Assembly (NCBI GenBank): GCA_964492495.1 | Contig: CAZBKJ010000022.1 | Coordinates: 1-23,033 of the forward strand | Length of the DNA stretch: 23,033 bases | Direction of reading: 5' to 3' | Origin: CAZBKJ01 sp964492495 | GTDB lineage: Bacteria > Patescibacteriota > Microgenomatia > UBA1400 > UBA12028 | In this document: one piece after another, positions 6,240 to 14,136 of the stretch | Layout: each line of letters begins with the position of its first letter | How positions within the stretch are numbered: the first letter of the stretch is position 1 | Position numbers and translations under genes: made by a program | The notes under the pieces: model-generated | Told to the model about the DNA's origin: nothing | Seen by the model: the letters and a program-made list of their open reading frames with translations, nothing else | The model's database searches: none

Positions 6240-8663
6240 ATGAGGCGTTTGCTTTTGTCATTTATTATTTCTTTTGGAATATTTACGTCACTCTCTGTGC
6301 AGACAACATATGCAGTGGGGAGAACGTGCTGTGAAAACCCAGGAACTGATTCCCAAGGGAATGCTCTGCCTGTCGATCCTCTAAAATGTCGAGCGTGTTC
6401 AACAGACATCTACTACAAAAATGAAGGTGATGACTGTGGTGGAGATCCAACATGTCAGACCTGTTCTGGATCGCACCCTGTTGCAAACGGATGTAGTGGT
6501 GGGGGTAGTCCAGGTTTTTGTCAGGCAGAGTTTAAAGATATGGCAGGAAACAGACTCACGTCGATCCGCTTAACTGGTCCAAATGCCACGCAACGAGTCA
6601 AGCTTGCAGCAGGAGGTCAAGGCTCTTTTAACGGCGCCACTGTCAGTTATGACTATGGTGTGACCGCAAGTCCACGAAACTTTGGTAGTAATAGAGACAC
6701 ATGGGAAACAGTCGTTAAAGCTGTGTATCCAGGCCGAGGAAAAATCAGTTTTGACGTCGATATGGGTGGGGCTACACCATCCTGTACAGCAGAGATCCCT
6801 TTTGTGGTTGACTACAATATCTGTCAGGCACAGTGTGATAGCGCTTTGGATTGTAATGCGCATGAAGTTCGTATTGTTAACGTACGAAAAGATGATCGAA
6901 GGAGACTTGAATTTGACTATGTCGATGAGTATGGGGTGAAACGCGAATCAAACGCCGGTGGGGGAAAAATGGGAGGTGGATTTGTGTACTCACCTGATCA
7001 CTGGTCTTCAGCTTCAAACTCAAAGTATTCTGGTTCAAACGCGCGTACCACCATAACCAATGGGGCAGCTGCGACCTTTTTGACAAATGCAGGTGCTCTT
7101 TCTCTAGTGATGAGTACGGGGCCAAACATGAGCTCATATAATGTGCTGGTTGATGGTCAGTTGGTTCAAAATGTGGATCTGTATGCACCGGTAGCTGGCA
7201 CTAGTGTGCAGACTATCTCGATCGGATCTCAGACAACCAGGTCTCGAACCGTTCGGGTCGTCACCAATGATAGCTCAAGCAACTTGCGAGATTTTGCACT
7301 CGATTCTGTTCGTGATGCTGGAGGAAGCATAGAAGATGGAAGCTCTCGTCTAGCACTCTCCGGAACTGCTGGCTGGCAAACACGATCCGGTGGGAGTGGA
7401 ACATATGCGTTGTACTCAGCGAGACCCAACAGAGGAGGACAAGTGCAGTTCACGACGACATCTCCCTATATTGTTCTTCGGGCAGGCAAAAATAACCGAG
7501 CAGCAAACCGAGTCGAGGTCTATGTCGATAACCGGCTGTATACAACCTTGAACCTCAACACCTCATCAACGGCTCTGAGCTTTCAGGACTATCAAATTAA
7601 TATCGACGAAGGATCAAATGCCTATACCTGTCACTATCCAAATCCAGCATCAGGGAACGGTCAGTGTCGCTCTGTGAATGGCGGGGCATGTCCACTGCCT
7701 CCAACTCCAACGCCGACACCAACGCCAAGTTTGCCACCAACTCCCACCCCAACTCCGCCAGCAACCCCAACGCCACCTCCACCAACGCCAGGGACAGCAT
7801 GGTTTCAAACCCGAGGAGGAGATGTTGGCGCAGGGAACAAAGGATTTGATCGCGCCATTTCCAATACGATTTCTCAAACTTGTAGAGAGCCGTTGTGTAG
7901 TCCATATCTCTTGGCAACCCTTGGTGGAAGAGATACTAGTATCGGGGCTCTTATTCACACCAAAGACGCATACGTGACACTTTCGCAAACATCTGGTAAT
8001 CAAACACCGTTTATTGGACCGCAAAATTTTCGACGTCGAGCTCCACTGCCTGTCCCACCTGTATGCCGGGAAAACTATGACTACTTCTACCGACTGTATA
8101 GTATGGGACAGTCGCCTCGCTCTGACTTTGCCTCGCCACAGAATGCGACCAAACCAAACCCAGGAACGCTTCCACTTGATGGACGATCTGCCTACTTTTA
8201 TGAAGGGCCAGTTGATTTCACGATCACGACTCCATGGTCAGTCTCACTTGGCGAATCCATTGTGATCTTCATTGATGGGAATCTGCGGATTGAAAATGAT
8301 ATTAAGGTGCAAGAAGGAGGATTCCTCGCATTTATCGTTTCTGGGAACATCATCGTCGGTGAAAATGTGGGAACTGATGTGAAAACCAGTATCACTGATG
8401 GACAAGTACAAGGAGTCTATATCGCCAATGGGACTTTTGAAGTGAAATCTGTCGGGCCTGCTGGGACTGAACACAAGTTTGTTGGGGAAGGCACGTTTGT
8501 TGCCTGCCAAGATATGGTGTTCCCACGAAACTTTAGTAATGGTGGAACCCCAGCGGATAACGTCAATCCTGCAACAGTCTTTATCTACCGACCTGACTTA
8601 ATTTTGAATGTTCCAAATCGAATGAAAACAACGCACATGAATTGGCAAGAAGTGGCTCCGTAG
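6240..8663 (+). CDS. Large secreted Cys-rich multidomain surface protein, paralogue 1
   Basis: 807 residues. A signal peptide (about 1-25, LLLSFIISFGIF core) is followed by a Cys-rich segment (CCENPG, then several CxxC) and beta-rich modules. Two of these share the pattern 'hydrophobic strand - (V/M)xVxV-D-G/N-x-L' (near 7090-7190 and 7440-7570) and may be related beta-sandwiches. Residues 485-519 are a Pro/Thr linker. Residues 521-807 form a C-terminal domain shared with the protein at 11252-14020: WFQTRGGDVGAG, CSPYL, CRENYDYFYRLYSMGQ, IVIFIDGNLRI, FLAFIVSGNI, GEGTFVAC, FIYRPDL, ending NWQEVAP. I do not know its function; an exported cell-surface protein is inferred from the signal peptide and linker. 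The ATG at 6240 is chosen over an upstream in-frame start that overlaps rseP, because the promoter lies directly before it. Confidence 0.85.
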   Translation: MRRLLLSFIISFGIFTSLSVQTTYAVGRTCCENPGTDSQGNALPVDPLKCRACSTDIYYKNEGDDCGGDPTCQTCSGSHPVANGCSGGGSPGFCQAEFKDMAGNRLTSIRLTGPNATQRVKLAAGGQGSFNGATVSYDYGVTASPRNFGSNRDTWETVVKAVYPGRGKISFDVDMGGATPSCTAEIPFVVDYNICQAQCDSALDCNAHEVRIVNVRKDDRRRLEFDYVDEYGVKRESNAGGGKMGGGFVYSPDHWSSASNSKYSGSNARTTITNGAAATFLTNAGALSLVMSTGPNMSSYNVLVDGQLVQNVDLYAPVAGTSVQTISIGSQTTRSRTVRVVTNDSSSNLRDFALDSVRDAGGSIEDGSSRLALSGTAGWQTRSGGSGTYALYSARPNRGGQVQFTTTSPYIVLRAGKNNRAANRVEVYVDNRLYTTLNLNTSSTALSFQDYQINIDEGSNAYTCHYPNPASGNGQCRSVNGGACPLPPTPTPTPTPSLPPTPTPTPPATPTPPPPTPGTAWFQTRGGDVGAGNKGFDRAISNTISQTCREPLCSPYLLATLGGRDTSIGALIHTKDAYVTLSQTSGNQTPFIGPQNFRRRAPLPVPPVCRENYDYFYRLYSMGQSPRSDFASPQNATKPNPGTLPLDGRSAYFYEGPVDFTITTPWSVSLGESIVIFIDGNLRIENDIKVQEGGFLAFIVSGNIIVGENVGTDVKTSITDGQVQGVYIANGTFEVKSVGPAGTEHKFVGEGTFVACQDMVFPRNFSNGGTPADNVNPATVFIYRPDLILNVPNRMKTTHMNWQEVAP

Positions 8664-8668
8664 GAAGA

Positions 8669-8738
8669 GGCAGGTTTCAGAGGTCAGGGGCAAGAGGTCA
8701 GAAGATAGCAAGTTTATAGTTTATAGAGTGAAAGCAAT
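8669..8738 (+). repeat. Purine-rich tract F1
   Basis: A degenerate tract of about 7 nt units (AGGTCAG, GGGCAAG, AGGTCAG) followed by an AGTTTATAGTTTATAG segment. It begins just after the stop codon of the large surface protein. Related tracts lie at 20488-20633 and 22901-23033. Confidence 0.7.
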
Positions 8739-8783
8739 AGATTAGTACGACTAGTGGGATTAGTAGGACTAGTAGATTAGAAC
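8739..8783 (+). repeat. RGAYTAGTR array, copy A2
   Basis: Five units of the 8-9 nt motif ending in the common GATTAGAAC. It directly follows tract F1. Confidence 0.8.
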
Positions 8784-8795
8784 TTGAAACAATGC

Positions 8796-8823
8796 ATGGA
8801 TTCCCATATTCATGGGAATGACA
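8796..8823 (+). repeat. Hairpin element C1 (GGATTCCCAT ... ATGGGAATGACA)
   Basis: A perfect 8 bp stem ATTCCCAT / ATGGGAAT with a 4 nt loop (ATTC). A sister copy with loop ATGC is at 20637-20660. The ends GGATTCC and GAATGACA are shared with the B and D elements. Confidence 0.85.
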
Positions 8824-8891
8824 AATAGAAAAAGTGGATGAATCTTCAAACTTTAGCGAGACAAAAAAAACACTCTTCTTCTTGAGTATAA

Positions 8892-8920
8892 TTGATTTCC
8901 TTGACAATAGGGGATATACT
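8892..8920 (+). promoter_or_regulatory. Strong promoter of a tiny transcription unit
   Basis: TTGATT (8892-8897), a 17 bp spacer and TATACT (8915-8920). A second -35-like TTGACA (8901-8906) lies in the spacer. Transcription should start near 8927, just before an ATG at 8930. Confidence 0.6.
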
Positions 8921-8929
8921 ATATCTTTA

Positions 8930-9016
8930 ATGAAGCAAATTGGGACTTTTCTTTCGAGATCGTTTCTATTGTTTGATCTTAAATTAAGAAGTTTCTGTTT
9001 GAATCAGACCGCATAA
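8930..9016 (+). CDS. Possible leaderless 28-residue peptide, or a roughly 100 nt small RNA
   Basis: This lies between a good promoter and an intrinsic terminator. An ATG 9 nt after the -10 opens a 28-codon frame whose TAA (9014-9016) falls in the terminator loop. The peptide is rich in Leu, Phe and Ser, has four basic residues, and contains the hydrophobic run FLLFDLKL. I recognise no family. It may be a real micro-peptide, a leader peptide with an attenuator ahead of the SH3b gene, or simply a small RNA of about 100 nt in which the frame is accidental. The unit has no repeat character, although the 8669-8823 region before it does. Confidence 0.35.
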   Translation: MKQIGTFLSRSFLLFDLKLRSFCLNQTA

Positions 9017-9031
9017 CGCGGTTCTTTTTTT
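9008..9031 (+). terminator. Intrinsic terminator
   Basis: ACCGC-ATAAC-GCGGT stem-loop (9008-9022) followed by TTCTTTTTTT. It is the clearest intrinsic terminator in the window, and it closes a transcript of only about 100 nt. Confidence 0.8.
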
Positions 9032-9122
9032 AGTTTATGAAAAGGCTTATAGTAATATATAAGAGGATGTAAAGTTAAGAGTGCAGATACCCTTTGCCCC
9101 TCAAAAAGTGACATTATAAGAT

Positions 9123-10484
9123 ATGAAAAGTAAAGAAGATCTGGTATTATTTGATCAAATGATTCAAGATCAAGATGTCCTAGAATCTCATAATTCTTCC
9201 AAAGTTCCTGAAAAAAAGGATTCGTTCATAACGCCTCGTCGACTCTTAAAATCTCTATTGGTCTTCAGTGGTATTACCAGCTTGGCAGCTGCTCGTGGTG
9301 AGCAACCGGTGACTGCAAGTGAAATACAAAACGCTCTTCGGACAAGCTCTACAAATCCAATTATTTCAGAACAAATTCATCACGATAGCGAAGTTATCAA
9401 GAGAGAGAACGGTGAAATTATCCTGACGGTCGGAAAATCATTGGATCAAACAGGAGCAAATGAAGTGATTGAAGGGGAAGAAGAGATTGATATGTATATT
9501 CAGATCCGCTCTGATATAGATGTAAACTTTAGAAGTGGCCCTGGAACTGATTCTGAAATCGTTGGAAAGCTTCCAAACCAGACTAAAGGTCATGCTTTTG
9601 GAATATTTAATACAGATGAAGACACTTGGTTTCATATTGAGGCAGATGGAGTTACCGGATGGGTTTTTGGTGCCTTTGTAGAACCTGATCTTGATCCAAT
9701 TCAAGGTGAAGAAATTGCTGGAGTCAACACTTCACAAATAAGTTCTACTCGCACTCCAAATGGATCTGAGTTAATGCAACCTACTGAAGTAGGCCAAACT
9801 GTGCCAGCTGATGCGCCACCTACTTTTGAAGCTGATCCACCCACCCCTGAGAGTATAACTGGAGAGGGTCAAAGTACTATTACTCCTAACGCGAGTGAAA
9901 CAGAACCAGCTCCAGAGGGAGTAGTTCAGATACTTACACCTGAAAATGAAGCGAGAGTGAATGAAGCCTTGCTTCACTCTGAGCGCATGGGTATTTTGGA
10001 ATTAAATACAGAGGCATTCAGACCCTATCTTGGAAATTATTCTCTTAGCCCAGGATATCTTTCAGAAATAGATCCTGCAGGGAACCAAATTACCGTTCGG
10101 GTAAACTATAATAATACAATTATAGAAGTAATTCTACCAGTCTCCCCATATTTTTTTAAGGGCTTTAGTGGAATTTCCTCTCTAGAAGATTTTGCAAATG
10201 ATCCAGTTACAAAGGTACTATATCGAAGAATTCGTGTTGCTATTGTTACCAGAGAAAAACCGGGTGATACGAGTGATGTTATAAACAATACTTTCTGTCC
10301 TGCTTTCGACAATAACAATACAGTTATGTGTGACGCTATCAGAGATACATTAATTCCAGAGTCCTTACTTCCTACGAAGACTGCTTTGGAATCACTGCTT
10401 GGATCTTCTGTTGCAGGAACTGATGGCATTCCAACCGTAGATTTAACAGGAATAGTTACAGTCTATTCAATAGAAGACATGTAG
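9123..10484 (+). CDS. Membrane-anchored or secreted SH3b-domain protein
   Basis: 453 residues. The N-terminus is charged for about 35 residues, then comes a basic-hydrophobic segment (RRLLKSLLVFSGITSLAAARG, about 39-59) that resembles a late signal peptide or anchor. A bacterial SH3 domain spans about 123-189 (DVNFRSGPGTDSEIVGKLP, then TWFHIEADGVTGWVFGAFVEPD). Such domains bind cell-wall peptides in many envelope proteins. A Thr/Pro/Glu-rich linker (about 200-275) leads to a C-terminal region of about 170 residues that I do not recognise, with two Cys near residues 397-408. No Shine-Dalgarno precedes the ATG; TTATAAG ends 2 nt upstream and CATTAT 5 nt upstream. It lies between the two large surface-protein paralogues and may act with them; that is inference from position. 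Confidence 0.8.
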   Translation: MKSKEDLVLFDQMIQDQDVLESHNSSKVPEKKDSFITPRRLLKSLLVFSGITSLAAARGEQPVTASEIQNALRTSSTNPIISEQIHHDSEVIKRENGEIILTVGKSLDQTGANEVIEGEEEIDMYIQIRSDIDVNFRSGPGTDSEIVGKLPNQTKGHAFGIFNTDEDTWFHIEADGVTGWVFGAFVEPDLDPIQGEEIAGVNTSQISSTRTPNGSELMQPTEVGQTVPADAPPTFEADPPTPESITGEGQSTITPNASETEPAPEGVVQILTPENEARVNEALLHSERMGILELNTEAFRPYLGNYSLSPGYLSEIDPAGNQITVRVNYNNTIIEVILPVSPYFFKGFSGISSLEDFANDPVTKVLYRRIRVAIVTREKPGDTSDVINNTFCPAFDNNNTVMCDAIRDTLIPESLLPTKTALESLLGSSVAGTDGIPTVDLTGIVTVYSIEDM

Positions 10485-10556
10485 TGAGTTTTTCTCCTCA
10501 AGAATTTGTGATCCCTGGTTTTTTTTTATCGTCCCATGCGATAGGATAATCTATGT

Positions 10557-11249
10557 ATGAGTAGATTATCTTTTACACTCAAATTATTGGTAGTTCTTTT
10601 ATTTTTTTTAGCAGTAGCTCTTTTGGCTTATCTGTTTATATTCAAAAATAAAAAAACCGCTGAGCTTCCAAAAAATGTAACCCAAAATTCAACACAACAA
10701 AAGCAAACAACAGATAAAGCTTTATGGGAAGCACAAATCGTGACAAAGGGAACATCAGTAGTAGAGGGAAGTACTCTAGGCACTATTGTTTTAAACCCTG
10801 TTCGACTTCTTTCTGTGAGCCCGCCCACATTACTTCGAAAGACGGCTCGTTTCCAAGTCGAATTTACCTACCAAAAAAAGAATTTTCGCATAGAACTTGA
10901 ATCCGCACTTCCACTCTTTATTGATTTTACTACTCCAGTTCCGTTAGAAAATGTTCAGGAAAAGTATATTACTGGGGGTCTCTATACAGTATCGGGAGTT
11001 TTTGCTTTACCTAACACGAAACTAACACCGGAAACTTTTTCTAAAATATGTGCCAATCCGGAAACGTATGCGAAGGTGTTAAACTCAGCAGAATGTGAGA
11101 AGGCCTTAACTGGCTTTGGCACAAAGCAATTTGATGCAGATGGAATATCGGAGAAAATCCTTTCTTTTTCTGCAAATAACTCCCCACTCATCTCGTCGGA
11201 TGAAGTTTGGATTACAGGAATGCAACCTATAGATACGTCAGATCAATAG
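10557..11249 (+). CDS. Hypothetical membrane-anchored extracytoplasmic protein
   Basis: A 230-residue protein of unknown family. One N-terminal membrane segment (about 8-30, LLVVLLFFLAVALLAYLFIF) is followed by a Lys/Gln/Thr-rich stretch and a beta-rich extracytoplasmic domain, which contains two Cys about 25 residues apart (CANPETYAKVLNSAEC). No Shine-Dalgarno is visible; GATAAT (10545-10550) ends 6 nt before the ATG, as in other putative leaderless genes here. The stop at 11247-11249 lies 2 nt before the ATG of the second large surface protein, so the two are almost certainly co-transcribed and probably translationally coupled. Confidence 0.75.
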   Translation: MSRLSFTLKLLVVLLFFLAVALLAYLFIFKNKKTAELPKNVTQNSTQQKQTTDKALWEAQIVTKGTSVVEGSTLGTIVLNPVRLLSVSPPTLLRKTARFQVEFTYQKKNFRIELESALPLFIDFTTPVPLENVQEKYITGGLYTVSGVFALPNTKLTPETFSKICANPETYAKVLNSAECEKALTGFGTKQFDADGISEKILSFSANNSPLISSDEVWITGMQPIDTSDQ

Positions 11250-11251
11250 AT

Positions 11252-14020
11252 ATGAAAAGAAAAAGTACTTATCTTCTGATCATAGCAGGATTCTTCGCCT
11301 TCTTTTTCTTCATGTTTTCGTTTCAAAAGGTTCATGCCCAGGTATGTAATCCATCGGTACGTGTTGATCGCTATAAATGTGGAGGTGATCCTATCTCTGG
11401 CTGTTTTGCATCGACAGATGGTGTTGGAACTGCGACCTGTCCTGTCAATGGCAATCCAACTTGTCAGGCACAATTTGGTGTCTGCAGCTCGAATGACATA
11501 GGAAAATGTGGCAGAGTAGGAAATGGATGTTGGTGGATGAGTCCATGTTCACTACCTCACTGTGGTGCAGCAAGTGATCCTGATGTGGATGAACCACCTC
11601 CAGCCGCAGGAAGCTGTAGTGGATTTTGTGTTGGAGGATCTGGAGACTGCGGAGCACGTGCAGGTGCACAATCAGCGTCTGGTTCGTGTACGAACCCAGG
11701 AGATCTCTGCTGTACATATAATAGTGGTGGTGGTGGGTGTGGCGTAGAAAATAGTGTGTGCTCTGGATGGGCAGACACGGGGTGTTGTGGTGGACTCACG
11801 TGTAATCAATATCCAGGGAACTCTCAATATCGGTGTGGGGACTGCACTTCACCTGAAATTATTGAGAAGTGGTGTGGAGTCGGAGGAGCAGATGCATGTG
11901 GACAAGCATACATTTGCAATAACGCAAACTTTACCTGTCCTGTGACACAACGAGACGCTATCCCTGGCCCTCCAACACTACGATTACCTCCAAATGACCC
12001 TACGGGAATAACTCCAATCACTTTACTTCCTACCTGTAATCAGTCCTGTACTGATAGTGTCGATTGTGGTGCGAACTGGGTAATGGGAAGACACAATGAA
12101 CTCGGTGCGCCTGCTACATATAATCGAATGGTTGTTGATGCTGCGACAGTGGGCGTGAACACCTATCAAGAGGACAATTCTCGGTTTCGCTACTATCCTG
12201 ATTTTAACATCCTCACCAATGCACAATTTATGGGAGGTAATGCGGTTAGTACCCTAAATGATGGAGCGTTCTTTTGGTTCCCAACGACTGCTGCTTCTAT
12301 AGGTATTATTTCTGCTACGCAGCCAAACAATAGCCGAATGGACATTTTTGTGAACGGCGTTCTTGATCCTGCTCAGTCCATAACATTAAACGCCCCGAAT
12401 CCACCAAACCCACAATACACACGCACAACCGTCCCGATTAATTTTGGTGTAGCAAAAGACTTTATCTGTCGAGCCGTTTCTGCGACTGAAAACAGATGCA
12501 GAAGAGAGGCAAATCCAAACAGTCCAATCTGTGAAGATGTTTCAGCTCCCGGGGTGCCTCATCCGGAAAAGAGTGTCGTACTTACTTGGGCAAATAGTCG
12601 ATATGACCGATACGATGTAGAAATTTGTCCGCAAGGGATTAACTGTGTGACGAGAAGAGTAACGCAAGAAAATTATCGTCTGGTTCCTCAAACTGGAATT
12701 ACTTTTTATACCTGGAGAGTACGTCGTATTAATGACTTATGTCTTGATCATAACAGACCCATCCGAGATGGACAGTGGTCTGCGTACTGGACATTTTACA
12801 TAGGGCAAACAACCTCTCCAATTTCATCGAATGTGCAACTTAATCTCACTGGTGATGCGGTTGAAGGTGTTGGGCCAAATGGGGTGTGTAGTAGCGCGAC
12901 TGCCACAGCCTATACAGGTGGTGGGACAGTGAATGTCCGAAATAGCTCAGGAACTTCTGTAGGCACTGGGACAGTGGACGCTGCAGGCTCGTATACCGTG
13001 AATGCAATTCCGGATGGTGTAGGTTATGAAATCGCCTTTACCCCAACTGATGCGACGTATACGTGCACATGTCCAGCGGGATGTCGATATGTCACAAAAA
13101 ATATTCCCGGTATTCCTGCAAATAACTTCCGATTCTTTGTCACGCAGACTCAGAGTGCATGGTACCAAGTGGTTGGGGGAGATGTCGGGGCTCTTGCCTC
13201 TGCAGGCAACAGTGTTGTGGATCTAATTCCAACAACCAGCTGTGTCGCACCTCTGTGTAGTCCGTATCTCATCATCCCTCGTACCTCTGACTTGCCAACT
13301 GGAAGTTTGGTAATGAATAGAACAGCCAATGCAGACTTAAAGAGTGGAAATGTTGGATTACAGACAGACAATGTCGGTCCTGTAGGGTCTTCACGATTGG
13401 CTCGTCTCACAGAAGTCCCAGCGTGCCGAGAAAACTATGAATACTTTTATAGACTCTATAGCCTCGGGCAGAATCCCAGTGAGGATTTTGTCGTGGGACC
13501 AGGGGGGAATAATCCAGCGAATGCAACGCTTCCCAATGGAAATCCAAGTGGTGGAAAGAGTGCATTTTTCCATCAAGGAAATCTCACTATTGGAAATACG
13601 TGGAACTTAAATGGAAATAGAAGTATTGTTATTTTTGTCAACGGAAATTTAAATATCAACAGCACTATTGATGTCTCTACACAGTCATTTCTCTCCTTCA
13701 TTGTCTCCGGCAACATCACCATAGGGTCAAATGTCGGTACTGCAACGCGCACAAGCACTACACCAGGTCAGGTAGAAGGGATGTACATCGCAAATGGCCG
13801 AATCCAGATACAAGGTTTGCCTGCACCCGCATCAGATCTGAAGTTTATTGGTGAGGGAACATTTGCGGCATGCGGTGGAGTGCAAGTGCAAAGAGACTTT
13901 AGAAGCACAGACAATAATACATTGCCAGCAGCACTTTTTATCTACCGACCTGACCTTGTCCGAAATACTCCAGATCGTATGAGAGTGCCTTTGATTCTGT
14001 GGGAAGAAGTGAGTCCGTAG
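11252..14020 (+). CDS. Large secreted Cys-rich multidomain surface protein, paralogue 2
   Basis: 922 residues. A signal peptide (about 1-30, YLLIIAGFFAFFFFMFSF ending near VHAQ) precedes about 230 residues very rich in Cys and Gly. A beta module near 12050-12470 resembles one in the first paralogue (both start with C-DS-DC-A and contain a VNG or VDG strand). A fibronectin-III-like module follows (about 12560-12810, LTWANSRYDRYDVEICPQG ... WRVR ... GQWSAYWTFYI). Next is a carboxypeptidase-regulatory-like beta domain (about 12840-13130, GGGTVNVRNSSGTSVGTGTVDA). Residues 637-922 are the C-terminal domain shared with 6240-8663, ending ILWEEVSP. The start follows the previous stop by 2 nt without a Shine-Dalgarno. 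An exported surface protein is likely; its partners are unknown. Confidence 0.85.
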   Translation: MKRKSTYLLIIAGFFAFFFFMFSFQKVHAQVCNPSVRVDRYKCGGDPISGCFASTDGVGTATCPVNGNPTCQAQFGVCSSNDIGKCGRVGNGCWWMSPCSLPHCGAASDPDVDEPPPAAGSCSGFCVGGSGDCGARAGAQSASGSCTNPGDLCCTYNSGGGGCGVENSVCSGWADTGCCGGLTCNQYPGNSQYRCGDCTSPEIIEKWCGVGGADACGQAYICNNANFTCPVTQRDAIPGPPTLRLPPNDPTGITPITLLPTCNQSCTDSVDCGANWVMGRHNELGAPATYNRMVVDAATVGVNTYQEDNSRFRYYPDFNILTNAQFMGGNAVSTLNDGAFFWFPTTAASIGIISATQPNNSRMDIFVNGVLDPAQSITLNAPNPPNPQYTRTTVPINFGVAKDFICRAVSATENRCRREANPNSPICEDVSAPGVPHPEKSVVLTWANSRYDRYDVEICPQGINCVTRRVTQENYRLVPQTGITFYTWRVRRINDLCLDHNRPIRDGQWSAYWTFYIGQTTSPISSNVQLNLTGDAVEGVGPNGVCSSATATAYTGGGTVNVRNSSGTSVGTGTVDAAGSYTVNAIPDGVGYEIAFTPTDATYTCTCPAGCRYVTKNIPGIPANNFRFFVTQTQSAWYQVVGGDVGALASAGNSVVDLIPTTSCVAPLCSPYLIIPRTSDLPTGSLVMNRTANADLKSGNVGLQTDNVGPVGSSRLARLTEVPACRENYEYFYRLYSLGQNPSEDFVVGPGGNNPANATLPNGNPSGGKSAFFHQGNLTIGNTWNLNGNRSIVIFVNGNLNINSTIDVSTQSFLSFIVSGNITIGSNVGTATRTSTTPGQVEGMYIANGRIQIQGLPAPASDLKFIGEGTFAACGGVQVQRDFRSTDNNTLPAALFIYRPDLVRNTPDRMRVPLILWEEVSP

Positions 14021-14025
14021 GAGAA

Positions 14026-14069
14026 AGATCAGTAGATTAGTAAGACTAGTGAGATTAGTGGATTAGAAC
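14026..14069 (+). repeat. RGAYTAGTR array, copy A3
   Basis: Units GATTAGTA, AGACTAGTG, AGATTAGTG, then the terminal GATTAGAAC. It begins 5 nt after the stop of the second surface protein and is followed at once by hairpin B1. Confidence 0.85.
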
Positions 14070-14080
14070 GGACAGAAGAA

Positions 14081-14112
14081 AGGGATCCTTCGACTGTGCT
14101 CAGGATGACACA
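14081..14112 (+). repeat. Hairpin element B1 (GGGATCCTTCGAC ... GCTCAGGATGACA)
   Basis: Outer arms ATCCT / AGGAT with a short core. Same family as 14975-15022, 20875-20919 and 22034-22061. It closely follows array A3, through a GGACAGAAGAAA spacer that resembles the one before B2. Confidence 0.85.
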
Positions 14113-14136
14113 AGAAGAATAAAAGACAGAAATTTA

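Noticed and set aside
8796..8823. Intrinsic terminator for the first surface protein
   Set aside because: The hairpin is perfect but is followed by GACAAATAG rather than a T-run, and it recurs as a repeat elsewhere. A role in 3' end protection remains possible.
8834..8929. Upstream part of a 60-codon ORF ending at 9016
   Set aside because: It would run through the promoter at 8892-8920 and has no start signal; only the last 28 codons after the promoter are considered.
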